64,000 nt of DNA from Vanilla planifolia (GCA_023846275.1 JAIUJO010000158.1:1063528-1127527), one strand, 5' to 3'. Positions 26,801 through 39,978 are shown, counted from the stretch's first letter. The notes: generated by a model from the sequence alone, not told the origin. Translations and numbers: made by a program.

Positions 26801-29800
26801 GTGTGTGCATATAAGAATGTGTTGGTGTCTATGTGCTTGCATGCATGTGTAGATGTGTGTGTGTGTGTGTGAATATATTCTTGTGTGTATGTGTGTGTTA
26901 GTGTGCATGTGTGTGTTAGTGTGGGTGTGTGTGCATGTGTATCTATGTGTACATGTGCAAAACTGCATGTCTATGTGCAATAATGTATATATATTTGTAT
27001 GTATGTGTGTGCATGTGTGTTTACACTTAGGTGTGTGTGAGGGTTTATGTAAGAGCATGCATGTGTGTGCATGTGTGCAAGCCTATGCATGTGTGTGTGT
27101 GCATGTATGTGTGCATGCAGGTGTGTGTGCATGTGTGTGTGCATGTGGAAATAAGTGTGTGCAAACATATGATTGTGCAAGCATGTGCACACCTATGTGT
27201 GTGTACGTGTGTAGGTTAGTGTTCTGTGTGTGCATGCTCATGTGTGTGTGCCTACATGTGTATATATGCATGTTTGCATTTAGGTGTGTGAGTTCATATA
27301 TGTGTGCAAGTGTGTTTACAAGCCTTTGTGCTTACATGTGCATGTTTATATGTGTGCATGCATGTACTTATGAAAATTTGTGTGCTTGTCTTTGGTTGTG
27401 TGTTTATGTGTTGTATCTATGTGTGCATGTGCATTGTGCATGTTTGTGTGCGTTTGTTTTTGCATGTATAGAGTGTGTGTGTGCATGTGTGTGTGGGTTC
27501 TCACATGTGTGCCTGTGTATGTTAGTTCATATGCATGCATGTGCACTTTTGTGTTTGAGTGGGTATTTGCATGTAAGTGTGTGATTATGTGTGTACATAT
27601 GCTTATGTGTCTTTGTGTGTATCTGAGTGTGTTTGTGCATGCATGCATTTGTGTTAGTATGGCTGTGGGTGTGTGTGCATGAGATTGCATGTGTTTGTAA
27701 GTGTTTGTGTGTGTGTGTGTTTATGTTTCTACAGGTTTTTATGAGTGTGTGTGTGGGCACACATTTTTGTATGTGTGCATGTGTACATGCATCTATGTGT
27801 GATTAAGCACATGCATGTGTGTATGTCTGTGTGTATGAGCTAGTGTTGTGTGCATGCATGTGAATGTGTGTATGTGCAAGCATATGTGTGCATCACTTTT
27901 TGTGTATCTATGCATGTGTGCATGTGTGCGTGTGTGTGGGTGCATGTGCAGAGGTGAGTGTGTGTTGGTGTGTGTGTGTGTGTGCATGCATGTGTATGTG
28001 TGAATATATGCACATATGTGTGGGTGAGTGCATGGTTGCATGTATTTGTTTGGGTGTGGGTGTGTCTATGCATGTATTGGGTTGTGTGTATACACAAGCA
28101 TATGTATGTCTGTGTGTGAGTGTGGCAAGTGTGTGTGCATACATGTGTGTATTTATGTGTATATGTATGAATATGTGTGTGCATGTGTGTAGGTGTTCGT
28201 GCATGTGTGCGTGAGTGTGCACATGTGAGTGCATGTTTGTAGTAATATGCATTTTTGTATTAATATGCATCTATTTTTGCACACATGTGTGCGTGAGTGC
28301 TTGTATGCATGCATTTGTTTGCATGTGTATGTGCATGCATGTGTGTGTGTAGGTGTGTGGAGTTGCATGTTCCTATGAGTGTGTAAATGGTTATGTGTGT
28401 ATATTTATGTTTGTATGTGAGTGTGTCATTAGGTGCATACATGTCCATGTGTGTACATGTATGTATGTCTGTGTATCTTTGTATGTGTATGTGTGTGCAC
28501 CTGTGCATGTTTTTTTGTGTGTGTGCATGCATTCTTGTGTATGCACCTACATGGGTGCATGCATGTGTACATACTGTGGGTCTACAAGCATGCATGTACA
28601 TGTGTTTGTGTGTGTGGGTGGATGTGCCTATTTGTGCATGTGTGTGCATGTGTGTTTGCACATGTGTGCCTCATGTGTTTGTTAAAGTATGTGTGTATAT
28701 TTGCTACATGTGTGCATGTGTGCATGTGTGTGTGCATAAGTGTGTGAATGTGTGTGTGTATTTGTTATGTGTGCATGTGTGTGCTAGTGTATGTGTGTGT
28801 GTAGGTATATATGAATGCATTTGAGTGTGTGCATTTGTGTATACATGTGCACGTTTGTGTGTGTTTTTATTTGCATGTGTTAGTACACATGTGTGTGCAT
28901 GTATACAGGTTTCGTGTGCATGCACTTGTGCAGTGTTCCTATGCAATCTTATGTTAGTGTTTGTGGGTGTTCTTTTGTGTGCATGTGTGTGCTTGTGTGT
29001 ATGTCTATGTCTGTGTACATATATTTTATGTGTGTCTATATTTTTGTATGTATTTTTACATGCACCTATTTGTGTGTGCATGGACATATGAGTGGTTGTG
29101 TGTTAGTGCGTGGAGGCATGTGTGTGTTTGCATGCTAAGACATGTGTTCTTGTGTGTGTACATGGGTGCATACGTGTGTGAACATGTGCAACTAATCATG
29201 TGTTTATGCGTGCATGAGTTTGTGGTTATGTGTGTATTTCTTTGTGTGGAGGGGTGTGCTTATGTGTATTTGAGTGTGTGCATTTAAGTGCATGTGTGTG
29301 TGTGTTTTGAGCATGTGTGCATGTGTGTCTAGTTTTTCTTATGTGTGTATGCTTGATTATGTGTTCAGGTGTGTGTGCTTGTGTGTGTGAGTGTGCATGA
29401 ATGTGTGAATGTGCAAGTGTTCATGTGTGAATTTATGGCTATGTGTATGCATTTATGGGTGTGTATGTGCATGTGCATATGTGTATGTGTGTGAGAGTGG
29501 GCTTGTGTAGGTGTGTGTGCATGTGAGTGTGCACATATTTGTTAGTGCATGTTGTGCATGTTTGTGTGTGCTGAGCATGTGCATACATGTGTGTCTTAGA
29601 ACTCATGCACGTATGCATATATGTGTACATTTGTTCATATTGTGTTTGCATTTATGTGCTTGTTCATGTGCATGTATTTCTATGTGCATTTGTGTGTGTT
29701 TGTGCATGTGTGCATGTGCACTTGTATATGTTGTTGTGTGCATGCATCTGAGTGCATGTATGTGTGTGTCTACATGCATGCACATGTGTGCATAAGTGTG

Positions 29801-31249
29801 CATGTATGTGTATTTATGTCTATAGTTTTTTGTGTATGTGCATGTGCAACTGTGAGCATGTGTAAGTTTGTGTGCATGTGTCGATATGTGTGTGTGTAGA
29901 TGTGTGTGTGTGAGGATGTGTATGTGTGTTTGCATGCATGTACATGTGTGCTTGTGTGTGTGCATGGGTCAGTACAAGTGTGCCTCTATGCAAGCATTCA
30001 TGTGTGTGCATGCATGAGTTTGTGGTTGTGAGTGTAAGGGATGGGGATGTGTGCATGCATATATGTGTATGAGTGCATGTGTGTGTGAACATATGCATGT
30101 GTTTATGTATTTTTATATGAGTGCATAGGTGCATGTGTGCGTGGGTGCGCACATGTGCATGGGTGTATGCTTGTGTGCATGCATGTGTGCATTTGTGAGT
30201 CCGTGGTTATGTGTGTGTGTGTGTGGGTGTGTATATGTAAGTGCATTTGTGTATGTGTTTGTGTTCTTATGAATGTTAGTGTGTGCGTGCGCGTGTGTGT
30301 GTGTGTGTGAGTGCATGTGGGTACGTGTTTGTGTGTTAAGCAAGTGCACAATTGAGTGCGTGTGTACCAGCACACCTATGTGTATCTATATATGTGTGCG
30401 TGAATGTGTGCATGTGTGCATATGTGTATGTTTGTGTGAATATGCTTGTGTATGGACATGTGTGTTCTCATGTGTGTGTATGTGTTTGTGCACTTGTGTG
30501 TAGGCATGCGTATATTTCGATGCTGATGCGTGTGAGTATGTGTTTGTGAGTCTACATGCATGCACATGTGTGCATGTGTGTACATGTGTATGTGTGTGCA
30601 TTTGTGGGTTTGCTTGCATATATGTATGCATGTGTGTGCAAGTGTGTGTGTGCACATGTGTGCTGAGGTGTATGTGTGTATGTGTGTGCATATGTGTGTA
30701 CGCATGCGTACATGTGTCTGTATTCATGCACGTGTACACCTGCATATATGTATAGGTGCACAAGTGTGTGTTTGTGTTCATCTGTGTGGATGTATATTGG
30801 TCTTTGTGTGTGTGCGTATGTTTATTGTGCATGAGTGCTCGTTTGTGTGTGCATTTGTGTGTGTGTATATTGTGTGTGTGTGAATGCTTGTGTGCTTGTG
30901 TGCATTTGCTTATGTGTGTGTATATTTGTGCATGTGTTTGTTTGTGTGGGTGCATGTGTGCATACACTTGTGTGCGTCTATGCCCATGTATATGATCACA
31001 TGTGTATGTCTGTGTGTGCCTTTACATGTGAGTGTGTTTTGTTCACACATGTGTGTGCATGTATATGAGTGTCCATATCTGTGCACATGTATATGTGTTA
31101 GTCTACAAATGTGTGTTTGTACTTGTGTGTGTGCACATATGTGTGTGCATGTGTATGTGAGTGGTTAGTGTGCGTATGTATGATTGAGTTTGAAGCATTT
31201 GAGTGCGTTTGTGTCCTTAGTGGGTGTCTAAGTTCTTGTTATATGTGTG

Positions 31250-31275
31250 TATGTGTGTATGCACATACATGTACT
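31250..31275. other. Polarity switch 4, TG to CA, at the end of copy A
   Basis: TG polarity ends at GTATGTGTGTATGCACATAC, which holds a 7-bp inverted repeat (GTATGTG/CACATAC, 6-base spacer) at the turning point. Homology with copy B runs up to this point. The sequence further out on the two sides does not pair as a long fold-back. Confidence 0.8.
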
Positions 31276-32739
31276 CTCACAAACACCCCCACACAAACCC
31301 ATGTACACATACAAGCACAACCATGCACACACATACAAGCACACAAACATAAATATATACCCATGCTTGGACATAGAAACACAAATACACACATGCACAA
31401 TGACTTAAATCTACACCCATGCATACACATGCATGCACACAAACACACACACACACTTTTACACACACTTATGCTCACAAACCCACACACACATACAAAC
31501 ACGCACACACAAGCGCGCACTCACACAAACATACACACACACACACTTATGCACACACACAATCATACTAGCACACGCACATGCAAACATACACACATGC
31601 ACAAAGTCACATGCACTCACACACACTTGCACATGCACACAGACACAACCACAAACACGCATGCATGCACACATGCAAAGACACACATACATGCACAACA
31701 AGATGCACTCACAACATACATGCACTTGTGCATGCACTCAAACACATGCATACAAGCACATTCATGCATGCACACACATGTACACACACGCGCTTGTACA
31801 TGTATACACACACATGCACACCCACCTACACACACATGAACACATGCAAATACATACACTTATGCAAGTATATAGACACATAAATAGACACGCAGACAAA
31901 CACACATATATGAACACATGCACATAAATGTATACACATATACACAAAGAACTAATGCACTTGCACATGTACACACATGCACATGAACATGCACACACAT
32001 GCACATGCACATGCACACACACACACATGAACACACATCCTTGCACAATCACATAGCATACACATATAGATGCATCAACATGTGCATGCAAATAAACATG
32101 TGCACACATATACACACATACAAATGTACACACATGCAAACATGCACACATGCATACACAAACAAATATACCCATATACACATAGACATATACACACATT
32201 CACACTCATGTCGACAAGCACGTAGAAGAACAGGCATAAACATCCACTTGCTTATTCATATGTACACACATAGGCTCACACACAGGTTCACACACATGCA
32301 CACAAAGGCACACACACACATGCATACACGTACATAGACATGCACCCATTCACATCACACACACACACACACACATAGAAAGAGATACACACACAAACAC
32401 ATGCACAATCTTGCATACAAGTGCACACATGCACTCACACACACTTATACAACCAAACAAACAAACATACATATGCACATGCTCACATAGACATACATAC
32501 AAACTCATAAACACACACACACACACACATACATGTATGCACAAACACAAATACACACATGTGTGCACTTATGCACAAAAACATGCACATGAACACATAG
32601 ATGTATGCAAACATGCATACACACACACAAACACATGTAGGCACACACACTAACACACATAAATTCATGCACATACACACATATTCACACATGCACATGT
32701 GCTCACACACTCAGACACATGCACATACACACACACACG

Positions 32740-32784
32740 CATGCACACACACACACACACATGCACACACACACACACACACAC

Positions 32785-32835
<51 letters not shown>

Positions 32836-32837
32836 TA
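32740..32837. repeat. Compound (CA)n-(AT)n microsatellite
   Basis: A clean (CA)n run passes through AGATAT into an uninterrupted AT tract at 32,787-32,833 (about 23 repeats), then ATAGATAAG. The perfect AT tract in a heavily mutated background marks recent slippage. Long AT tracts are prone to cruciform extrusion and length polymorphism. Confidence 0.97.
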
Positions 32838-34258
32838 AGTAATCACATGTGCTCACATGCATCAACACTCCCCAAGGCATGCACACAAAGATGCACACAC
32901 ACACACATGGAAACATGCATGCCCTTACACAAGCACATGCACATGCACATGCACACTCATGCATGCATACAGATGCACACACATGAACGCACACACACAC
33001 ACACACCCACACCTACACACACATGCATACTAACACATGAACAAAATAATAAAACACACACACACACTCACTCACATGCAAACACACACAAACATACATG
33101 TATACACATAAACACAAACACTCAAGCTGTCTAACATATAGATGTGCCTACACACACGTACATGTAGATAGACAAAAATATGCATTCCCACACGCATGCA
33201 CAAATAGGCACACACATATACAGATGCACATGCATGCCCATGCACACACACACATGTACATAGATGCACACAAACACGAATACATACATACACACACCTG
33301 TATAATTGCACACTTGCACACACATAAGGAAACATGCATGCACACTCTAACACACAAACATACACAAAGACACAAACATGCAAATGCACAAACATATGCA
33401 CATGCAAACATAAGAATGTGCACATGCATATGTACACACACATGCACATATGTACATGCCCACACACCATATAAATGCACATACACATAAATGCACAAAT
33501 GCACATGCACATGCCCAAATAGATGCATGCATACAGATATGCACACACACAAATGCATACACAAATACACATATGCACCCATATGCACCTAAATGCACAC
33601 ATACATATACACACATGCACACATGCACACACACATATGCACACATAGGCAAACACATGATGGCCACGTTCACACATGCATGCACATACAAACACAATAG
33701 AAACCACACATACATGAATATAGATAGAAACATGCATAAGTACTCATGCATGCACAAACATGATCTCATAAATACAAACAAAAGCACAGATGCAGAGAAG
33801 CATACTTGCATAGACACAAACACACATAGCCACATTCACACATTAGCACAAGCACAAACACACACATACTTGCACTTGCATAAAAAACACACACACACAC
33901 ATAGACATGCACACCCACACAAACACACATGCACATGCACACACACTCACACATGCACATATGCACACACACACATGTGTATGCACACACATATGCAAAC
34001 ATATGCACATCCCAACACACACACACACAAACACACACACTTATGCACAGGAAAAAGCAGATGTATATACATGCACATATCCACACATACTAGGGCACAC
34101 ATACACATATGCATACACACACACACACACTTATACAATATATGCACACATATACAAAGACAGACACATGTACACACACATGCATATGCACCTACAAACA
34201 CACATGTGTGTGCATACATATACACAGGCACACACGGACATGAAATGCATAAGCATGT

Positions 34259-34364
34259 CTTGCTCCTCTTCTTCTCCATCTTTTTGTTCTCACTCTCCTT
34301 CTACTACTACTACTTCTTCTTCTTCTTCTTCTTCTTCTTATTCTTGCTCTTCTTCTTCTTCTTC
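34259..34364 (+). repeat. TTC/CTT-rich microsatellite with (CTA)n
   Basis: A pyrimidine-rich tract unlike the surrounding array: CTTCTTCTCC, a (CTA)n-type run near 34,300-34,313, then long TTC repeats with TATTCTTGC interruptions. One strand is almost all pyrimidine, so it breaks the purine-pyrimidine alternation and has triplex-forming character. Frames through it read as poly-Ser, poly-Phe or poly-Leu and inflate an apparent 347-codon frame. Confidence 0.95.
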
Positions 34365-37300
34365 ACACACAAACACATACATGCACCCACCCACATAAAC
34401 ATGTGCATGCGTGCACACACCCATAGACTCGCACACACTTACACATGCACACCAACACACTCTTACCCTCTTCCCACACATACACACACATGAGTATATG
34501 TAGTTACACACAACACACACATACACTCATACTCATGCAAGTGCACATGACATGCTTGTGGAGACACAGATAGACATACAGAGATGTACATACATAGCCA
34601 CACATACACATAAACATGAATATGCACACACACACAGACATACTCGCATGCACAAACACACATGCACATGTGCATGCACACATGTGCATAGGCATACACA
34701 TATCCATGCACATGAAAATGCATACCCACACATGTACACATGCATTGCACACATGCATATAAATGTATGCACTCACATGTAAGCACACATACAAACACAT
34801 ATGTACTCACACATACACACACCAAAAAACACACCCACAAACATATGCACAAGCAAACACACACATGCACAAACATAAGCACATGCTTGCACATATAAAC
34901 ATGAACACACAAATAAAAACACACATGCAAACACATATTGTACATGCATGCACACACAATGACTTGTCCACGTAAGCACAGACACACATGTATGCACACC
35001 CACATGCATGCTCACACACATACAAGCAAACATGCACAAACACACACACAAATAGACACATACATGCAAGCATGCACATTATTATGCACACACAAGTACA
35101 CACACCCACATGCACCTGCATATGCACTCATATGTGCAAACACATGTGCACATAAGTACACACCCCTATACACACTAAGGCAAGAACAAAAATACACACA
35201 CACCCACATATGCAAGCATATATGCATAGTCAACTCACAGAAACCCACTCACACACACATTCACACTCACTCTTACACAAAAACATAATGCCACACACTC
35301 AAATGCACATTCATTCATACTCATAAGTATACATGCATGCACACACTTCCTCAAACATAGAAACATATAAATATATAAATGCATGTACAAACACACACAC
35401 AAATGCACATTCATGAGCTCACACATGTACATTCCCACATACACACAAATACACACATACACATGTACACACACACCAACACGAACTCATACAAGCACAC
35501 ACACACAGACATAGAGACTCACATACATGCACGTACACACAAGCACAACACATATACCTACAACATGCACACACAAAAATAAGGACTTACAAATACATAT
35601 GTTCACAAACATTCACATATGTATTTAAATTCCTACACACTATGCATACACACATGCACACTCATACAAACATACACACACATGCATGCACCCACATGCA
35701 ATCACATGCAAACATGTAAAGACACACATAGGCACACAAACGTATGCCCATGCACAAACAGACAACCAACCACACACATGCACACATATGCATAAGTAGA
35801 CACACGTGCAAAAATATGTTCTCATAAACACATGTATACACATGGACACAAGCAGCACACATGCACAGACACAAACACAAATGCATGCACACAAATATAT
35901 TCACATATGCACAAATGCATGCACAGATACTTATGCACAAAAAAAATGTACCAGACACATGCACACCTACACCTAGACATGCACATGCATACACTCATAC
36001 ATGTGCACATAGACAAACACACACACTCACAGACATAGACAAACACATACATGACACACACACAAAAAGCAAACAAATGCTTATGCCAATATGCGTACAC
36101 AAGCACACACACATACATGCATACATGCACACACACACACACACACGTGTGTACAAACACACGCACATGCATACATGGGCATGAACACTAGCACACACAC
36201 GCGTGTACATATACACACACTCACACACATATATAAGCATAGATGCTTGCATACATATGCATCAAAGCACATACACACATGCACACCCACATGCACACAT
36301 GTACACATATGCACACACATATGTACATTTAGGCACACACACTCATGCATGCATATGCATCCACATGCAAACATGTGCATGTGTACAAATACAAATAGGT
36401 GCACAGATATGCACCAGCACAAACATACTAACAAACCTAAACATACATTAGCATTTATGCACTAACCCACACAAACAAGTGCATTCATGCACACATAAAC
36501 ATGCATGCTAGCTTGCACACACCCCCCAATCCACATACATGTGCACTTGCATGCATGCATGCATGAAAGCACATGCACACCACACTAAGCTAGACACAAA
36601 TACACATACACATGCATGCAATCAAACACACATTGATTGATACATACATACATGTGCACAACCACACACACACACACATACCTATGCATACACATGCACC
36701 CATGCACATGTTTGCACACAACAAAAAAAACATAAAAACATGCAAGCAGATGAACAAAAACACACAACACACACTTATACACACTTACAAACACACAAAA
36801 GCATATACACACATACATTGCACACACATGCAAGCACATACACTTTTGTATACCTATAGATGCACCCACAACAACAAACAAATGCAGGCATTGCATAGAA
36901 ATATGACCGCACATCCACCCACATGCACACACACACATGCTCACATGCACACATTGACACACATGCACACACATGCACATGCACATATGTTGACACATAT
37001 AGAACTACACACACAAAAACAAATACACCCATAACACATGCACACGCACACAAACACATGCGCATACACATTCACTCACACACACAAAACATCCATGCAT
37101 ACATACTCACATACATGCACAAACATGCATAACTTTATTCAAATAAAAATACACACACTTGCATGCATGTATATGTATAGGCACACATACACAGACACTA
37201 GCACATGCAAATCACAAAAAAAAAACACCCACAGGCATGCTCGCACACATAGGCACAATCACACTAAGATGCACACGTGTAGATGAACACATGCTCACAA

Positions 37301-37371
37301 AAACACATGACCATGAACACACAAGCACAAATCGAAACACATAGATGCACACACTCATGCAAACGCATGTA

Positions 37372-37415
37372 TTCTAAAAAGGAGACACCCACACATGGAG
37401 TCTAGGTGTCATTGT
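37372..37415. other. Polarity switch 5, CA to TG, at the start of copy B
   Basis: The CA block ends at GGAGACACCCACACATGG and TG polarity starts near 37,394. Homology to copy A (from about 16,378) begins here. GACACC at 37,384 and GGTGTC at 37,404 form a short inverted pair around the switch. Confidence 0.8.
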
Positions 37416-39135
37416 AAATGTGTGTGTGCTTGTATGTTCCTCTGTGTGTGTACATATGTTTTTGCACAAGTGTTTGTGTGCAAGTGTATGAGAGAGTTTC
37501 CAAGTTTATGTGCATGTGTGCGTATGGGCACATGGATGCATGTGAGCTTGTGTGTGTGTGAGTGCATGTGTACATTTATGTATATGTGTATGCATGTGTT
37601 TGTGTGTGTGTGTGTGTGAGTGTGTTGGTATAAGTGTGTATGTGTGTTCTTTTTTTTTGTGTGTGTGTACATGCGTACATGTTTTTATTTATGTGTGTGA
37701 GCAATCATGTGTGTGTGTAGATGGTTGTCTATGTGTTTTCCTACATGTGCATCTGTGTACTTCTAAATGTGCTCTTGAGTGTGTGTGTGTGTGTGTGTGG
37801 ATGTATTTCTATGAACATGTGTGCTTGTTTATGTGCATGCAAATATTTGTGTGTGCATGTTCATGTATGCATTTATGCACATGCCTACATGTTTGTGTAT
37901 GGGGACCAATGTGTGAGCACATGACTATCTTTATGTGTATGTGTGTGTGCATGCATGTGAGCATTTATACTTGTGATTACCTATGTGTTTGTGTGTGCTT
38001 ACACATTTGTGATTATTCATGTATATGTGTGTGTGCATGTGTGCACAACTGACTATGTTTGTGGGTGCATGTGTGCATTTTTGCAAGTGTATGTGTGTGG
38101 TTGTGCATATGTGTACATGTGTGTGTGTGTGTAACTACTTGTGTGAGCATGTGCTCATTAATGTGTCTATTTATGTGTGTGTGTTCATGCATGCATGTGG
38201 TGTACATGTGAGTGTGAGTTAGTGTGGTTATGTGTGCATGTGTGTTTGCATGTATGCATGTGTATGTGTGTCCTTATGTGTCCATGTGTGTGTGTGTGTG
38301 TGTTTGTGTGTGAGCATGTTTGTATGCATGTGCATGTTTGCATGTGTAAAGGCATGTGTGTTTTGTAGGTGTGCATGCACATTTGTATTTTGGTACAAAT
38401 GTATATGCATGTGTGTGTGTGTGCATGTGTGCATTCATGTGCATGTGTGCATACATGTGCATGTGTATGAGTCTATGTTTACATGTATGTGCATGCTTGC
38501 ATGTGGCTATGCTTGTGCACGTGTGTGTGTGTGTGTGTGTGTGTGTTTGTACATGTTTATTTATGTCATTCTATGTGTGTGCATTTTGGGGTGTGTGTGT
38601 GTGTGTGTGCGTGAGTGCATGTGTATGCATTAACAAGTGTGTGTGTGTGTGTATATTTGTGCATGTATTCATACACTTATGTGTATATTTGCATGTATTT
38701 GTGTTCTTTGGTATGCTTGCATATGTGGATGCATTCATACATGTGTGAACATTTGCCTACGTGCATGGATGCGTGCATGCATGCTTATGTGTGTCTACAC
38801 TTACATGTTTGTTTGTTCATGTGTGTATTTTTATGTATGTGGGATTCTATGTATATGTGATGTTATGTGTGTAATTGTGAGTGTGTGTGTGTGTGCAAAA
38901 GAATAAGTGCACACATGTGGATCTGTGGATGGTGTGTGTTCATGTGTGTCTGTGCACATGTGTGTGTCTATGCACATGCGTGTGCATATGAGTATGCATG
39001 TATGTGCATTTATAATTGTGTGTGTATGAGCTTGTGCATATGTGTGCGAGCATGTGTGTGTGTGCATGTGTACGGGTTATCTACATGTGCATACACACAT
39101 GTGTGGATGTGTGCATGTACTCATGTACTATGTTT
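37394..39135 (+). repeat. Copy B of the ~15-kb duplication, part left of the LTR
   Basis: TG-polarity satellite collinear with 16,378-18,087. Matching landmarks include ATATGTTTTTGC (37,454), a T-run after GTGTGTTC (37,642, against 16,653) and TTGTGATTACCTATG (37,971). No gene is present. Confidence 0.85.
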
Positions 39136-39140
39136 ACAAG
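39136..39140 (+). repeat. 5' target-site duplication ACAAG
   Basis: ACAAG lies immediately before the TG end of the LTR. An identical ACAAG follows the CA end at 40,851-40,855. Five base pairs is the usual duplication made by Ty1/copia and many other LTR-element integrases. Confidence 0.9.
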
Positions 39141-39600
39141 TGTTACAGTCTTGTGTTTCATGAGTCAAGCATAAATGTTTATATCTCATTGGGCTTGTTT
39201 TAAATAAAATTGTTAATAATTAATTAAGTCAAGCCATAAACTTTAAATGTCTAAAATAGTGGTATTCAAGGCTCTTGGAGTCATGACAAACTTCAAGAAA
39301 ATTGAAGACATGCACTAAAATTTTCATACTTGAATTTCTTCATATTTTTCTTGAATTTGATGTCCAAATTTTAAGATGATGTGGCACACTAGTATTATTA
39401 ATATTTAAAAATGTTATAAGTTTAATAATTGTTAAATTTTTATTTTTGGACCAATCATTACTAATGAAAAGTATAGACATCGGTATTTGATTTTTCAAAA
39501 TTATTTAGGAATAATTTTTCATGAACTTCTTTTCATAGTCATTTAGGAAAGTTATAATACTATGATAATATAAAATTATTTTGGTACACTTATATTAAAA
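39141..39600 (+). other. AT-rich 5' part of the LTR (U3), no gene
   Basis: Strongly AT-rich with words such as TTAATAATTAATTAAG and AATATTTAAAAATG. I see no reading frame of note and no recognisable regulatory module. The change at the border from TG satellite to AT-rich DNA is immediate. Confidence 0.8.
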
Positions 39601-39627
39601 AGTTTGGCAACGCTGAACAGAACAGGA

Positions 39628-39721
39628 CAAATTCGAGCCGCAGAGAACGGAACACGGCGAATTCAGCAAGATGGCAAATTCAGGCCACAGAGAATGGAAC
39701 ACGACAAATTCATCTTGCAGG
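39628..39721 (+). repeat. 47-bp tandem duplication inside the LTR
   Basis: CAAATTCGAGCCGCAGAGAA at 39,628 is repeated as CAAATTCAGGCCACAGAGAA at 39,675, and both continue into GGAACACG. The two copies differ by several substitutions. Such short direct repeats are common in U3 regions, where they can act as enhancer modules; whether these do is unknown. Confidence 0.85.
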
Positions 39722-39923
39722 CAATGCTAAATGAAACAGCGCAAGATCAAGTCAACCCAAATCAAGTGATGAAATCTTGGTCAAGGAAGGGGGGAGCCAA
39801 CCCCAAAGCGGCTAGAGAGTCGTATACAATGCAATGGCAAAGTTATTTGGACGACGTTATCAAAGGTGGAAGGGGCAAGTGCGATCGAACGGGTCAGATT
39901 ATACAACGTAAAATAACAAGAAG

Positions 39924-39978
39924 GAGAATCGAACCCAGGCTAAGCCGATCTTTGCCACGATGTGTAACCACTACGATA
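39924..39978 (-). ncRNA. tRNA-like pol III promoter remnant (box A and box B), possible SINE head
   Basis: On the minus strand TATCGTAGTGG (39,978-39,968) matches the box A consensus TRGYNNANNGG at all but one position. GGTTCGATTCT (39,935-39,925) matches box B GGTTCGANTCC at all but the last. The 32-bp spacing fits a tRNA or tRNA-derived SINE. It is not a working tRNA: the T stem pairs only partly, the acceptor ends do not pair, and the anticodon stem is poor. It could be a decayed SINE nested in the LTR or part of the LTR itself; no clear SINE tail or target duplication is visible. Confidence 0.5.

Larger units (their letters stand above)
16378..31255 (+). repeat. Copy A of a ~15-kb direct duplication (TG polarity)
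   Basis: Rare words occur in the same order in A and B. Paired positions include 16,423/37,454 (ATATGTTTTTGC), 16,891/37,972 (TGTGATTAC), 18,043/39,075 (GGTTAT), 18,242/40,975 (TGTGGATGAG), 19,881/42,543, 20,819/43,934 (TGGGAAGG), 23,402/46,469 (ATGCACATCATTGTG), 24,901/47,927 (ATGAGTTGTGTATTGGTG), 26,431/49,471, 28,577/50,637, 30,788/52,771 (GGATGTATATTGGTC) and 31,216/53,212 (CTTAGTGGGTGTCT). Offset jumps show the LTR insertion in B, ~450 bp extra in B between 19.9 and 20.8 kb, and ~1 kb extra in A between about 26.8 and 28.5 kb. The copies are clearly diverged, so this is an old duplication. No gene is present. Confidence 0.85.
31256..37393. repeat. CA-polarity block 2, between duplication copies A and B
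   Basis: About 6.1 kb of CA-rich satellite in the opposite orientation to both neighbours. It begins where homology of copy A to B ends and stops where copy B begins, so it fills the duplication junction. It carries two ordinary microsatellites, (AT)n at 32,787 and a TTC-type tract at 34,259. I could not match its reverse complement convincingly to any TG region in the window. It holds no gene. Its longest reading frame (33,450-34,493) is satellite plus microsatellite translated as His/Thr then Ser/Phe runs. Confidence 0.92.

Noticed and set aside
31200-31320. Fold-back palindrome (inverted duplication) at the polarity switches
   Set aside because: Reverse complements of the left sides of the switches near 31,255 and 60,826 do not align with the right sides beyond a few bases. 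Only 13,186-13,460 is an inverted copy of a nearby segment.
33450-34493. 347-codon open frame, the longest in the window
   Set aside because: It translates CA satellite as His/Thr runs and then the TTC microsatellite as Ser/Phe runs. There is no domain, no coding composition, and similar frames exist in all phases on both strands.
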